Part shown: one piece after another, positions 9,175 through 16,222 of the stretch
How positions within the stretch are numbered: position 1 is the first letter of the stretch
Layout of the letters: every line of letters begins with the position of its first letter
Source: an uncultured Pelagibacteraceae bacterium
GTDB taxonomy: Bacteria > Pseudomonadota > Alphaproteobacteria > Pelagibacterales > AG-422-B15
Direction of reading: 5' to 3'
Assembly: GCA_902617525.1 (NCBI GenBank)
Contig: CACMWW010000008.1
Location: forward strand, 1 to 50,273
Length of the DNA stretch: 50,273 bases
Notes under the pieces: generated by a model
The model's database searches: none
What the model saw: the letters and a program-made list of their open reading frames with translations, nothing else
What the model was told of the DNA's origin: nothing
Position numbers and translations under genes: made by a program

Positions 9175-9867
9175 ATGAAAGTATTAATGCTAAATCCCGG
9201 AGATCACGTTGCGATTTCGTTTTGGTTGATCTCTATGGCCATGGTTGCCGCTACTGCTTTCTTCTTTCTTGAAAGAGATCGTGTAGCAGCTAAATGGAAA
9301 ACGTCCCTTACAGTAGCTGGTTTGGTTACTGGTATTGCGGCGTGGCACTACTTCTACATGAGAGGCGTATGGGTTGCTACTGGTGACTCACCAACTGTCC
9401 TTCGTTACATTGACTGGTTGATTACTGTGCCTCTACAAATCGTAGAATTCTATGTAATTCTTGCAGCGATGACTGCTGTTGCTTCAAGCCTTTTCTGGAG
9501 ACTATTAATTGCATCAATTATTATGCTTGTCTTCGGTTACATGGGTGAAACTGGAGCGATGAATGTAACACTAGCCTTCGTAATAGGTATGGCTGGATGG
9601 TTATATATCATCTACGAGGTTTTTGCAGGTGAAGCAAGCAAGGCAAGTGCTGGTAGTGGAAACGCTGCTGGTCAGACTGCATTTAACGCATTGAGATTAA
9701 TTGTTACAGTAGGATGGGCAATTTATCCAATCGGTTATGCTGTAGGTTACTTCGGTGGCGGCGTTGACGCTGGTTCATTGAACTTAATCTATAACCTTGC
9801 AGACTTTGTTAATAAAATTGCATTTGGTATGGCTATTTATGTAGCTGCAGTATCAGACAGCAACTAA
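9175..9867 (+). CDS. Proteorhodopsin, blue-tuned light-driven proton pump
   Basis: A 230-residue, seven-helix retinal protein of the inner membrane. The Schiff-base lysine is K214 (LADFVNKIAFG). The proton acceptor D80 and donor E91 lie in RYIDWLITVPLQIVEF, giving the D-T-E pump triad with T84. H58 is the His that pairs with the acceptor Asp. Position 88, equal to residue 105 of the reference proteorhodopsin, is Gln, which shifts absorption to blue. Most proteorhodopsins have a signal peptide; this one starts only a few residues before helix A. The gene is monocistronic, with a strong ribosome site and a terminator. No carotenoid or retinal synthesis gene (crtEBIY, blh) is in the window, so retinal must come from elsewhere. 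Confidence 0.97.
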   Translation: MKVLMLNPGDHVAISFWLISMAMVAATAFFFLERDRVAAKWKTSLTVAGLVTGIAAWHYFYMRGVWVATGDSPTVLRYIDWLITVPLQIVEFYVILAAMTAVASSLFWRLLIASIIMLVFGYMGETGAMNVTLAFVIGMAGWLYIIYEVFAGEASKASAGSGNAAGQTAFNALRLIVTVGWAIYPIGYAVGYFGGGVDAGSLNLIYNLADFVNKIAFGMAIYVAAVSDSN

Positions 9868-9891
9868 TTAACTGCAAAGTAAATAATAAAG

Positions 9892-9918
9892 AAGGGGCCT
9901 TCGGGCCCCTTTTTTTTG
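9892..9918 (+). terminator. Rho-independent terminator of proteorhodopsin
   Basis: A perfect 8-bp stem (AAGGGGCC at 9892-9899 with GGCCCCTT at 9904-9911) closes the very stable UUCG tetraloop and runs into a long T tract. It lies 25 nt after the proteorhodopsin stop. It is the only textbook intrinsic terminator I found in the window, and it isolates the pump gene from tRNA-Leu. Confidence 0.95.
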
Positions 9919-9935
9919 GTCCACTGTTAAAGTTC

Positions 9936-9964
9936 TGGAACTTAATTACACATAGAGTTATAAA
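9936..9964 (+). promoter_or_regulatory. Possible promoter of tRNA-Leu
   Basis: A TATAAA at 9959-9964 sits 10 bp before the tRNA 5' end, with a poor TGGAAC at 9936-9941 and a 17-bp spacer. A promoter is expected here because a strong terminator separates the tRNA from proteorhodopsin. The -35 match is weak. Confidence 0.35.
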
Positions 9965-9974
9965 TTATTGTATT

Positions 9975-10062
9975 GGCCTCATGGCGGAATTGGTAGACGC
10001 AAAGGACTTAAAATCCTTTGGGATTTATTCCCGTCCCGGTTCGAGTCCGGGTGAGGCCACCA
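9975..10062 (+). tRNA. tRNA-Leu(UAA), CCA encoded
   Basis: The 5' strand GGCCTCA pairs with TGAGGCC at 10052-10058; A at 10059 is the discriminator and CCA is encoded at 10060-10062. The anticodon loop CTTAAAA gives UAA, reading UUA, a major Leu codon in this AT-rich genome. A long class II variable arm is present (GGGATTTATTCCC). The T arm is CCCGG-TTCGAGT-CCGGG. The next gene downstream, an inverse-autotransporter barrel, looks accessory; tRNA-Leu genes are frequent integration sites, but I saw no copy of the tRNA 3' end downstream. Confidence 0.97.
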
Positions 10063-10104
10063 AATAACCACATAATTTTTATTCGTGTTATATGCGTTTA
10101 ATTT

Positions 10105-10113
10105 TGATATAAT
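10105..10113 (+). promoter_or_regulatory. Extended -10 promoter element before the barrel gene
   Basis: TGATATAAT is a perfect TATAAT with the TGN extension, lying 10 nt before the ATG at 10124. There is no good -35. Transcription would start at about 10120, leaving a leader of only a few bases, and there is no Shine-Dalgarno, so a leaderless or near-leaderless mRNA is likely. Confidence 0.5.
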
Positions 10114-10123
10114 CTAATCTATC

Positions 10124-11008
10124 ATGAACTTTAGGGCTTATATTTATTCAATCCTTAGCATCTTTTTGCTAATAGGTAGTTCAAATGCCTCTAACTTAGA
10201 AAATAGAGTTACCTCATACTTTAACAGTTTGGCTAATAGCTTAGGCACCAGCGTTTCATCATTATTGGGTGAAAACGATAGAGTGAAATATCTTGATTTA
10301 AATTTAGGTGTACAAGATGATTTGAAGCCAACGATATCTCTTACTAATGTGAATATGATTTCTCGGTATAGTAATAGCACAATATTTAACCAAAACTCTC
10401 TAAACTTTCATAACAATGACCAAACAATCAATCTTGGCATTGGACATAGAACTCTCCTAAATGATGACAAAGTTATATTTGGATTAAATTTATTTTTTGA
10501 TTATGCATTTGATGACTCTCATCAGAGAAATGGAGCGGGCTTAGAAGTTATAAGTAGTGTATTCGACTTGAGATCTAATATCTATGACGCTACTTCTGGT
10601 ATTGAAACAGTTTCAACGGGTAAAGATGAAGAGGCAATGGATGGATGGGATATGCGTATTGATTATCATTTACCAATTAAAGCAAATGCAAGACTATTTG
10701 CAGGAATATTTGAATTTGAAAATGCCGCTGGTTCATTTGAATTAGAAGGCGAGAAATACGGTCTTAACCTAGTTGGTAACAATCTTGATTTAGAAGTTGG
10801 ATATATCGATGACAATAAAACAGGTGATGGTTCATTTGCAAACCTAAGCTATGTTATTCCTCTTGGAAATAGTAGAACTTTTTCAAATGACAATTCTAAT
10901 TATTTTGAATATGTCTCAGTTGCTGAAAGATTGTATGAGCCTGTAAAACGGGAAAATAAAATAAAAGTTGTAACCACAACATTAAATGTAAAAGCGAGCG
11001 GATTTTAA
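10124..11008 (+). CDS. Outer-membrane inverse-autotransporter (intimin/invasin-type) beta-barrel without passenger
   Basis: Residues 1-22 form a signal peptide (FRAYIYSILSIFLLIGSSNA). Residues about 50-250 match the inverse autotransporter (type Ve) barrel: TINLGIGHRTLLNDDKVIFG at 101-120, LNLFFDYAFDDSHQRNGAGL at 121-140, the DLRSNIYDATSG strand and DGWDMRIDYHLP near 173-184. The tail YEPVKRENKIKVV at 271-283 resembles the linker that in intimin and invasin threads the passenger through the barrel. The protein ends about 11 residues later, so the Ig-like passenger is absent; no LysM domain is seen either. A secreted protein gene follows after 3 nt. The fold assignment is good; the job of a passenger-free barrel is unknown. 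Confidence 0.8.
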   Translation: MNFRAYIYSILSIFLLIGSSNASNLENRVTSYFNSLANSLGTSVSSLLGENDRVKYLDLNLGVQDDLKPTISLTNVNMISRYSNSTIFNQNSLNFHNNDQTINLGIGHRTLLNDDKVIFGLNLFFDYAFDDSHQRNGAGLEVISSVFDLRSNIYDATSGIETVSTGKDEEAMDGWDMRIDYHLPIKANARLFAGIFEFENAAGSFELEGEKYGLNLVGNNLDLEVGYIDDNKTGDGSFANLSYVIPLGNSRTFSNDNSNYFEYVSVAERLYEPVKRENKIKVVTTTLNVKASGF

Positions 11009-11011
11009 ATT

Positions 11012-11872
11012 ATGGCAAGGTTATCTATAAGGCATTTATATTTAATTTTAGTTATGAGCCTCTCAGCCACATATTATTCTTACGCTGACAGCCACGTTGA
11101 TAGTTGCACAATCACAGGGGGTATATATGACAAGACAGAAGTGATTGACAATGGATATTGCGCAAGTGCACCAGCTGCATATGAAATTATTGCATATGAA
11201 TTGTATTTATGCACTAGTGAACCAGCTGCTCCTACAACAACAGCAGTGATGGATTTATCCAATTGTTACAAAAACTGGGAATTAAGTTCAGGAGCAACTC
11301 TTTCCGTTCAACAGAACGCTACTGTAGATGTCCCAGGCACAATGACTCGACCTCCAAATGGCACTTACACACATGGAGTTATGTTGATAGATAATTCATT
11401 TGGGATAACTGCATCATTACAATTTGACGAAGCGGTCACAGATCAGGATGGCAATTCTGGTGTTTATTGTGGAACAAAAAGTGGTTCTGGCACATATGGT
11501 ACAGGAGCAGTTCCATCGGGTACTTCTGAATGTGGAGCTTCAGAAATAACTGCAGGTAAATTTACTGAATTGTTAACTAGTTTTGATAGTGGGTCTTTTG
11601 AGGGAACCGCAGAAGGAGAAAACCTAAATGGAACTTCAGCGAGTATTAAGGGCTATTTAATAGATACGAATTCTTATTTAGCAGAAAATGATGCGGATGT
11701 TGATAAACTTATTGGTGCAGCCACCTTTGCATCACCAGTCAATTTTACAGAGTCTACAACTACGATTACAATGTCATTCAATGTAGGAGAAGGTATGTCA
11801 ATGTACAACAATGGTGCAAATAGAATTGTTTTTGGCAGCGGTCCTTTTCAGGCAGTTATATCTACAGATTAA
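11012..11872 (+). CDS. Secreted six-cysteine protein of unknown function, paired with the barrel
   Basis: A 286-residue protein with a signal peptide (about 1-25, cleavage likely after SYA). The mature part is rich in Thr, Ser, Gly and Asn and poor in Lys, as in exported beta-rich proteins. Six cysteines (32, 50, 67, 85, 153, 174) could form three disulfides. A segment YELYLCTSEPAAP and a PPNGTYTHGVMLIDN segment resemble hypothetical secreted proteins I recall from marine bacteria; I cannot name the family. No enzyme motif, transmembrane helix or lipobox was seen. It starts 3 nt after the barrel gene, so co-expression is nearly certain, and it may be surface cargo or a partner. Its stop overlaps that of convergent nadK by 4 nt. 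Confidence 0.75.
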   Translation: MARLSIRHLYLILVMSLSATYYSYADSHVDSCTITGGIYDKTEVIDNGYCASAPAAYEIIAYELYLCTSEPAAPTTTAVMDLSNCYKNWELSSGATLSVQQNATVDVPGTMTRPPNGTYTHGVMLIDNSFGITASLQFDEAVTDQDGNSGVYCGTKSGSGTYGTGAVPSGTSECGASEITAGKFTELLTSFDSGSFEGTAEGENLNGTSASIKGYLIDTNSYLAENDADVDKLIGAATFASPVNFTESTTTITMSFNVGEGMSMYNNGANRIVFGSGPFQAVISTD

Positions 11873-12636
11873 AACTTAAATTGTTCATTTAATATTCTTT
11901 CATCAAAAGAATGATCCTCATCAAATAGGAGCTCTACAACTTGATCTTTACTTTGATGCACTTCAACAGAACTTATATCTCTAAATTCTGTGCTATCAGC
12001 AACAACACTTACGGGTCTTTTCTTACTTTCAATTACTTCAAATTTCACATTTGACTCATTATTTAGTATTGCCCCTTTCCATCTTCTGGGTCTAAAAGCA
12101 CTTATAGGAGTTAATGCAAGGACATCTGCATTTATTGGCAGTATTGGACCGTGAGCAGATAAATTGTAAGCTGTACTCCCAGATGGCGTTGAAATTAATA
12201 CACCATCACAGATAAGCTCATCCAACCTTACTTTGCCATCAACTGAAATTTTTATTTTTGATGCTTGATGTGTTTCTCTAAGTAATGATACTTCGTTAAT
12301 AGCAATTGCTTCATGAATAGAACCTTCGACACTCACTGCTTTCATTATCAATGGAGATATTTTAATTGATTGAGATTGATTAACTCTATTTACCAAATCG
12401 TTTTCATTTGAAGAGTTCATCAAAAATCCAACACTACCATAATTTAAACCAAATATTGGTAAGTGCTTATCCATGTGAGATTTTATAGCTTCAAGCATAA
12501 AACCATCGCCACCTAAGACCACTAATACATCAGCATTATCAAAGTCATTCTTACCATACTTATCTTCTAAGATCTTTTTTTGAGAACTTGCCTCATCACT
12601 GCTAGAAGCCAAAAAAACTGGTTTATTCAAATTCAT
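11869..12636 (-). CDS. nadK: NAD kinase
   Basis: NadK phosphorylates NAD to NADP in the cytoplasm. The 255-residue protein has the GGDG motif at residues 42-45, LNYGSVGFLMN near 77, and the family signature DGVLISTPSGSTAYNLSAHGPI near 145-166, which binds NAD and ATP. The length is typical of short alphaproteobacterial enzymes. It is transcribed alone, divergent from glpK across 80 bp and overlapping the 3' end of the convergent secreted-protein gene by 4 nt with no terminator between. Confidence 0.96.
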   Translation of the reverse strand: MNLNKPVFLASSSDEASSQKKILEDKYGKNDFDNADVLVVLGGDGFMLEAIKSHMDKHLPIFGLNYGSVGFLMNSSNENDLVNRVNQSQSIKISPLIMKAVSVEGSIHEAIAINEVSLLRETHQASKIKISVDGKVRLDELICDGVLISTPSGSTAYNLSAHGPILPINADVLALTPISAFRPRRWKGAILNNESNVKFEVIESKKRPVSVVADSTEFRDISSVEVHQSKDQVVELLFDEDHSFDERILNEQFKF

Positions 12637-12655
12637 GGTTTTTTACCTACAAAAA

Positions 12656-12684
12656 AGTATTCCTTTATCCTAAAATCCTGTCTA
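12656..12684 (-). promoter_or_regulatory. Possible nadK promoter
   Basis: On the minus strand TAGACA (12679-12684) and AATACT (12656-12661) are separated by 17 bp, giving a transcript start near 12649 and a leader of about 12 nt. The match is moderate and no experimental support exists. Confidence 0.35.
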
Positions 12685-12716
12685 ATTGAACATAATTAAT
12701 TAATTATTCTTATCTT

Positions 12717-14210
12717 ATGTCTTTAGATGGGTATTTACTCTCAATAGATCAAGGCACAACCAGCTCACGGGCCTTAATTATAGATATTCAAGGAAATATT
12801 ATTAGTCAAAAAAACTTCGAATTTAAACAGTATTTCCCGAATGATGGCTGGGTTGAGCATGATCCAATAGAAATTTTAAAGACAACACAAGACGCTGTTA
12901 ATTTTGTGATTAAAGAAACAAACATAAGCCCAAAAGATATTAATATCGCAGGTATAACAAATCAAAGAGAGACGGTCGTTGCATGGAACAAAGTAACTGG
13001 AAAGCCAGTCTACAATGCTATTGTATGGCAGGACAGACGAACAGAAAACTTTTGTGAGACATTAAGAGAAAAGAATTTAACAAAACTAATTCAATCAAAG
13101 ACTGGTCTCATAATTGATCCTTACTTTTCAGCAACAAAAATTAAATGGATTATTGAAAATATTGAAGAAGCAAAAAAAACAATTCATGAAAATAATTTAT
13201 TAGTTGGAACTATTGATTCTTGGCTCATTTGGAATTTTACAAAAGGTGAATGTCATTATACTGATGTTACAAATGCATCAAGAACAATGCTTTATAATAT
13301 AAATGAAGATTGTTGGGATGACGAATTATTAAATATTTTTAATATTAACAAAAATATTTTGCCTGATGTAAAAAATTGTGCTGATGATTTTGGAGCAATA
13401 GACTCTAGTTTCTTTGGAGAAAAAATTTTAATAGGTGGCGCAGCCGGCGATCAACAAGCAGCAACTATTGGACAGGCTTGTTTCAAGGAAGGAATGGTTA
13501 AATCCACTTATGGCACAGGTTGTTTTTTATTAATGAATACTGGAAATAAATTTATAGAGTCCGAGTCCAAATTATTGTCCACTAAAGCTTATAATATTTT
13601 TGATAAAAAAGATTTTGCTTTAGAGGGTAGTATCTTCAATGCGGGTACTGTTGTTCAATGGATGCGTGATGAAATGAACTTTATTAACGATGCAAGCAAG
13701 GTTGAAGAGCTTGCAAATAACAGCACTAACCAAATACAATTCATTCCTGCTTTTACTGGTTTGGGTGCTCCTTATTGGAATTCTGATGTAAGGGGTCAAA
13801 TTACAGGCATTACTAGAGATACTTCAAAGGCTGATATTGCCATGGCTGCATTAAAATCAATATGTTATCAAACGAGAGATCTTCTTGAGTGTCTGCTTAA
13901 CGATACAGAAGTAAAGAGAAATGATTTTACTATTCGTGTTGATGGAGGCATGTCTAAAAACAATCTTATGATGCAATTATTATCGGATATTACCCAAGTA
14001 AGAATTGAAAGGCCTTTGAATCAAGAGTCTACTGCTATGGGTGCAGCTTACTTAGCTGGAATGAAATCTGGTATATACAAAGATGTTGCAGAGGTCGAGA
14101 AATTGTGGAAGACTGACCGCAAATTTGAGCCTGCTATTTCGTTGGACGAGGCAGATCAACAATATAATAGGTGGTTAAAAACTGTTAAAGGACTGATGAA
14201 TAATGGTTGA
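12717..14210 (+). CDS. glpK: Glycerol kinase
   Basis: GlpK phosphorylates glycerol to sn-glycerol-3-phosphate. The 497-residue FGGY-family kinase has the phosphate-binding DQGTTSSR at residues 11-18, GWVEHDP near 43-49, NQRETVVAWN near 84, GGAAGDQQAA near 242 and a C-terminal DGGMSKN ATP-site motif, all in the expected order; length matches the E. coli enzyme. No glpF, glpD or glpR is near. It is first in an operon with the aldolase-like gene (8-nt overlap) and formate dehydrogenase. The ATG has no Shine-Dalgarno (ATTCTTATCTT precedes it). Confidence 0.95.
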   Translation: MSLDGYLLSIDQGTTSSRALIIDIQGNIISQKNFEFKQYFPNDGWVEHDPIEILKTTQDAVNFVIKETNISPKDINIAGITNQRETVVAWNKVTGKPVYNAIVWQDRRTENFCETLREKNLTKLIQSKTGLIIDPYFSATKIKWIIENIEEAKKTIHENNLLVGTIDSWLIWNFTKGECHYTDVTNASRTMLYNINEDCWDDELLNIFNINKNILPDVKNCADDFGAIDSSFFGEKILIGGAAGDQQAATIGQACFKEGMVKSTYGTGCFLLMNTGNKFIESESKLLSTKAYNIFDKKDFALEGSIFNAGTVVQWMRDEMNFINDASKVEELANNSTNQIQFIPAFTGLGAPYWNSDVRGQITGITRDTSKADIAMAALKSICYQTRDLLECLLNDTEVKRNDFTIRVDGGMSKNNLMMQLLSDITQVRIERPLNQESTAMGAAYLAGMKSGIYKDVAEVEKLWKTDRKFEPAISLDEADQQYNRWLKTVKGLMNNG

Positions 14211-14949
14211 TGTAAAAAATAGTGTTTCAAAAGAAGAATGGGAAACAAGACAAGACTTGGCTGCATTCTATCGAACAATTCCATATTTTGGTTGGGATGA
14301 TTTAATATTTACACATATATCTGCTAAAGTTCCTGGGACTGAAGATGAATTTCTAATTAACCCTTATGGTTTTTTGTTTGATGAAATAACTGCTTCAAAC
14401 TTGGTGAAAGTTAATTTAAAGGGAAAAATACTCAGTGACACAAATAATTTTATAAATCCTGCAGGTTTTACTATTCATAGTGCAATACATGAGTCAAGAG
14501 AGGATGCACATTGTATTGTACATCTTCACTCAAATGATGGCGTGGCAGTAGCCTCATTGAAAGATGGTTTGTTACCTTTATCACAAACTGGAATGTTAGT
14601 CAGAAGTCAAATCGCATATCACGATTATGAAGGAGTTGCTCTTTTTGATGAAGAAAAAGAAAGATTGGTAAAGGATCTTGGTGAAGCACGATTAATGATA
14701 CTTAGAAATCACGGAACATTAGCTTTAGGTAAAAATGTTGCAGAAGCATTTACAAATATATATTTCTTAGAGAAAGCATGCTCTTATCAAGTGAGAGCTC
14801 TTTCTGGAAATCTTGAATTGAACTATCCCTCAGAGGAATCAATTGAAACAACAAGACAACAAGGTGAGGGAAGAGAAATGGCTGCGGCTTTGCTATGGCC
14901 TGCAGTCAAAAGAAAGATGGAGCGACTAGATTCATCTTTTCTTAATTAA
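14203..14949 (+). CDS. Class II aldolase/adducin-family protein lacking the usual catalytic Glu
   Basis: A 248-residue protein of the zinc-dependent class II aldolase/adducin fold. Metal-ligand histidines are visible at H107 and H109 (IVHLHS) and H170 (LRNHG). Lining up GFTIHSAIH here with EWRFHMAAY of E. coli fuculose-1-phosphate aldolase puts Gly88 where the catalytic Glu73 is. A classical aldol cleavage is therefore doubtful. Many marine alphaproteobacteria carry such proteins without a known substrate. It overlaps glpK by 8 nt and is followed 23 nt later by formate dehydrogenase, so a role in the same small-carbon pathway is plausible but unproven. Confidence 0.85.
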   Translation: MVDVKNSVSKEEWETRQDLAAFYRTIPYFGWDDLIFTHISAKVPGTEDEFLINPYGFLFDEITASNLVKVNLKGKILSDTNNFINPAGFTIHSAIHESREDAHCIVHLHSNDGVAVASLKDGLLPLSQTGMLVRSQIAYHDYEGVALFDEEKERLVKDLGEARLMILRNHGTLALGKNVAEAFTNIYFLEKACSYQVRALSGNLELNYPSEESIETTRQQGEGREMAAALLWPAVKRKMERLDSSFLN

Positions 14950-14972
14950 TCATAATAAATAAGGAGTTATAG

Positions 14973-16172
14973 ATGAAAGTATTGTGTATTTTATACGATG
15001 ATCCAAAAGGAGGAATGCCATCAAGTTATCCTGTGGAGACTTTGCCAAAAATTGAAAAGTATCCAGATGGTCAAACATTACCAACACCAAAAGGGATAGA
15101 TTTTAATCCTGGTGAATTACTTGGATGTGTCTCTGGTGAGTTAGGTCTAAGAAAATTTCTTGAGGATGCTGGCCATACTTTGGTAGTCACAAATGATAAA
15201 GATGCGCCTGGATGCGCAGCGGAAAAAGAACTTGTTGACGCTGATGTAGTAATTTCTCAACCTTTCTTTCCGTTCTATTTAACAAAAGAACGTATTGCTA
15301 TGGCTAAGAATTTAAAAATGGCAATAACTGCCGGTATTGGTTCAGACCATGTTGATTTGCAAGCTGCTATGGAGAATAAAATTGATGTTATGGAAGTTAC
15401 CTTCTGTAATTCAAGGTCTGTAGCTGAGCATATTGTAATGATGATTTTATCTTTGGTAAGAGATTATCATAATCAATACCGAATTATTAATGAAGGTGGA
15501 TGGAATATTGCAGATGCAGTTCAGAGATCATACGACCTTGAGGGTATGCATGTAGGAACTGTTGCAGCTGGAAGGATAGGTTTAGATGCATTAAGAAAAC
15601 TCAAGCATTTTGATGTTCACATGCATTATTTTGACAGACATAGATTACCAGAGTCAGTAGAAAATGAATTAAATTTGACTTTTCATGATTCCGTTGAGTC
15701 AATGGTTGCAGTATGCGACGTTGTTACAATTAATTGTCCACTTCACCCTGAAACTGAAAACCTCTTTGACGATGAGATGATCGGTAAAATGAAAAAAGGA
15801 GCATATATTGTAAATACTGCACGCGGTAAAATCTGTAATCGCGATGCAATTGCTCGTGCCTTAGAGTCAGGTCAATTAAGTGGCTATGCTGGTGATGTAT
15901 GGTTTCCACAACCTGCTCCAAATGATCATGTATGGAGAACGATGCCAAATCATGGAATGACACCACATACCTCAGGAACCTCGCTATCAGCTCAAGCAAG
16001 ATACGCGGCTGGTGTAAGGGAAATTCTTGAATGTTTCCTCGCTGGAGAAGATCAAAGAACAGAATATACAATTGTTAAAGATGGCGCACTTGCTGGTACC
16101 GGTGCCCACTCTTATAGTGAAGGCTCTGCTACAAGTGGTTCAGAAGAAGCGGCAAAATACCAAAGAAAATAG
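14973..16172 (+). CDS. fdh: NAD+-dependent formate dehydrogenase
   Basis: This soluble, metal-free enzyme oxidises formate to CO2 with reduction of NAD+. The 399-residue sequence lines up nearly gap-free with the Pseudomonas sp. 101 enzyme as I recall it. The known residues fall at the same numbers: N146, the AAGRIG dinucleotide motif at 198-203, D221 (selects NAD+ over NADP+), R284, Q313 and H332. The C-terminal GALAGTGAHSYSEG tail typical of formate dehydrogenases, and missing from other D-2-hydroxyacid dehydrogenases, is present. A good ribosome site (AAGGAG) lies before the ATG. It is last in the glpK operon and is followed by a hairpin. Confidence 0.97.
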   Translation: MKVLCILYDDPKGGMPSSYPVETLPKIEKYPDGQTLPTPKGIDFNPGELLGCVSGELGLRKFLEDAGHTLVVTNDKDAPGCAAEKELVDADVVISQPFFPFYLTKERIAMAKNLKMAITAGIGSDHVDLQAAMENKIDVMEVTFCNSRSVAEHIVMMILSLVRDYHNQYRIINEGGWNIADAVQRSYDLEGMHVGTVAAGRIGLDALRKLKHFDVHMHYFDRHRLPESVENELNLTFHDSVESMVAVCDVVTINCPLHPETENLFDDEMIGKMKKGAYIVNTARGKICNRDAIARALESGQLSGYAGDVWFPQPAPNDHVWRTMPNHGMTPHTSGTSLSAQARYAAGVREILECFLAGEDQRTEYTIVKDGALAGTGAHSYSEGSATSGSEEAAKYQRK

Positions 16173-16186
16173 TCTAAATTTTATAT

Positions 16187-16210
16187 TGGGACGGAATAAA
16201 ATCCGTCCTA
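16187..16210 (+). terminator. Hairpin after formate dehydrogenase
   Basis: GGACGGA at 16189-16195 pairs perfectly with TCCGTCC at 16202-16208 around an ATAAAA loop; a G-U and a T-A pair extend the stem to 9 bp. It starts 15 nt after the fdh stop. The sequence after it is TATAATATATTT, not a T run, so it may be a weak terminator or an mRNA-stabilising 3' hairpin. Confidence 0.5.
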
Positions 16211-16216
16211 TATAAT
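16211..16216 (+). promoter_or_regulatory. TATAAT box directly before the hydroxylase gene
   Basis: A perfect TATAAT ends 6 nt before the ATG at 16223, so a transcript started here would begin at or next to the start codon. There is no Shine-Dalgarno and no clear -35. It may be a leaderless promoter, or chance in AT-rich DNA. Confidence 0.35.
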
Positions 16217-16222
16217 ATATTT

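Noticed and set aside
12686..12716. Promoter for glpK (TTGAAC with TATTCT or TATCTT)
   Set aside because: Spacings of 13 or 19 bp are poor, and the second box touches the ATG. Too weak to annotate.
16027..16215. 62-codon plus-strand frame over the 3' end of fdh
   Set aside because: It is out of frame with the intact formate dehydrogenase tail and has no family features.
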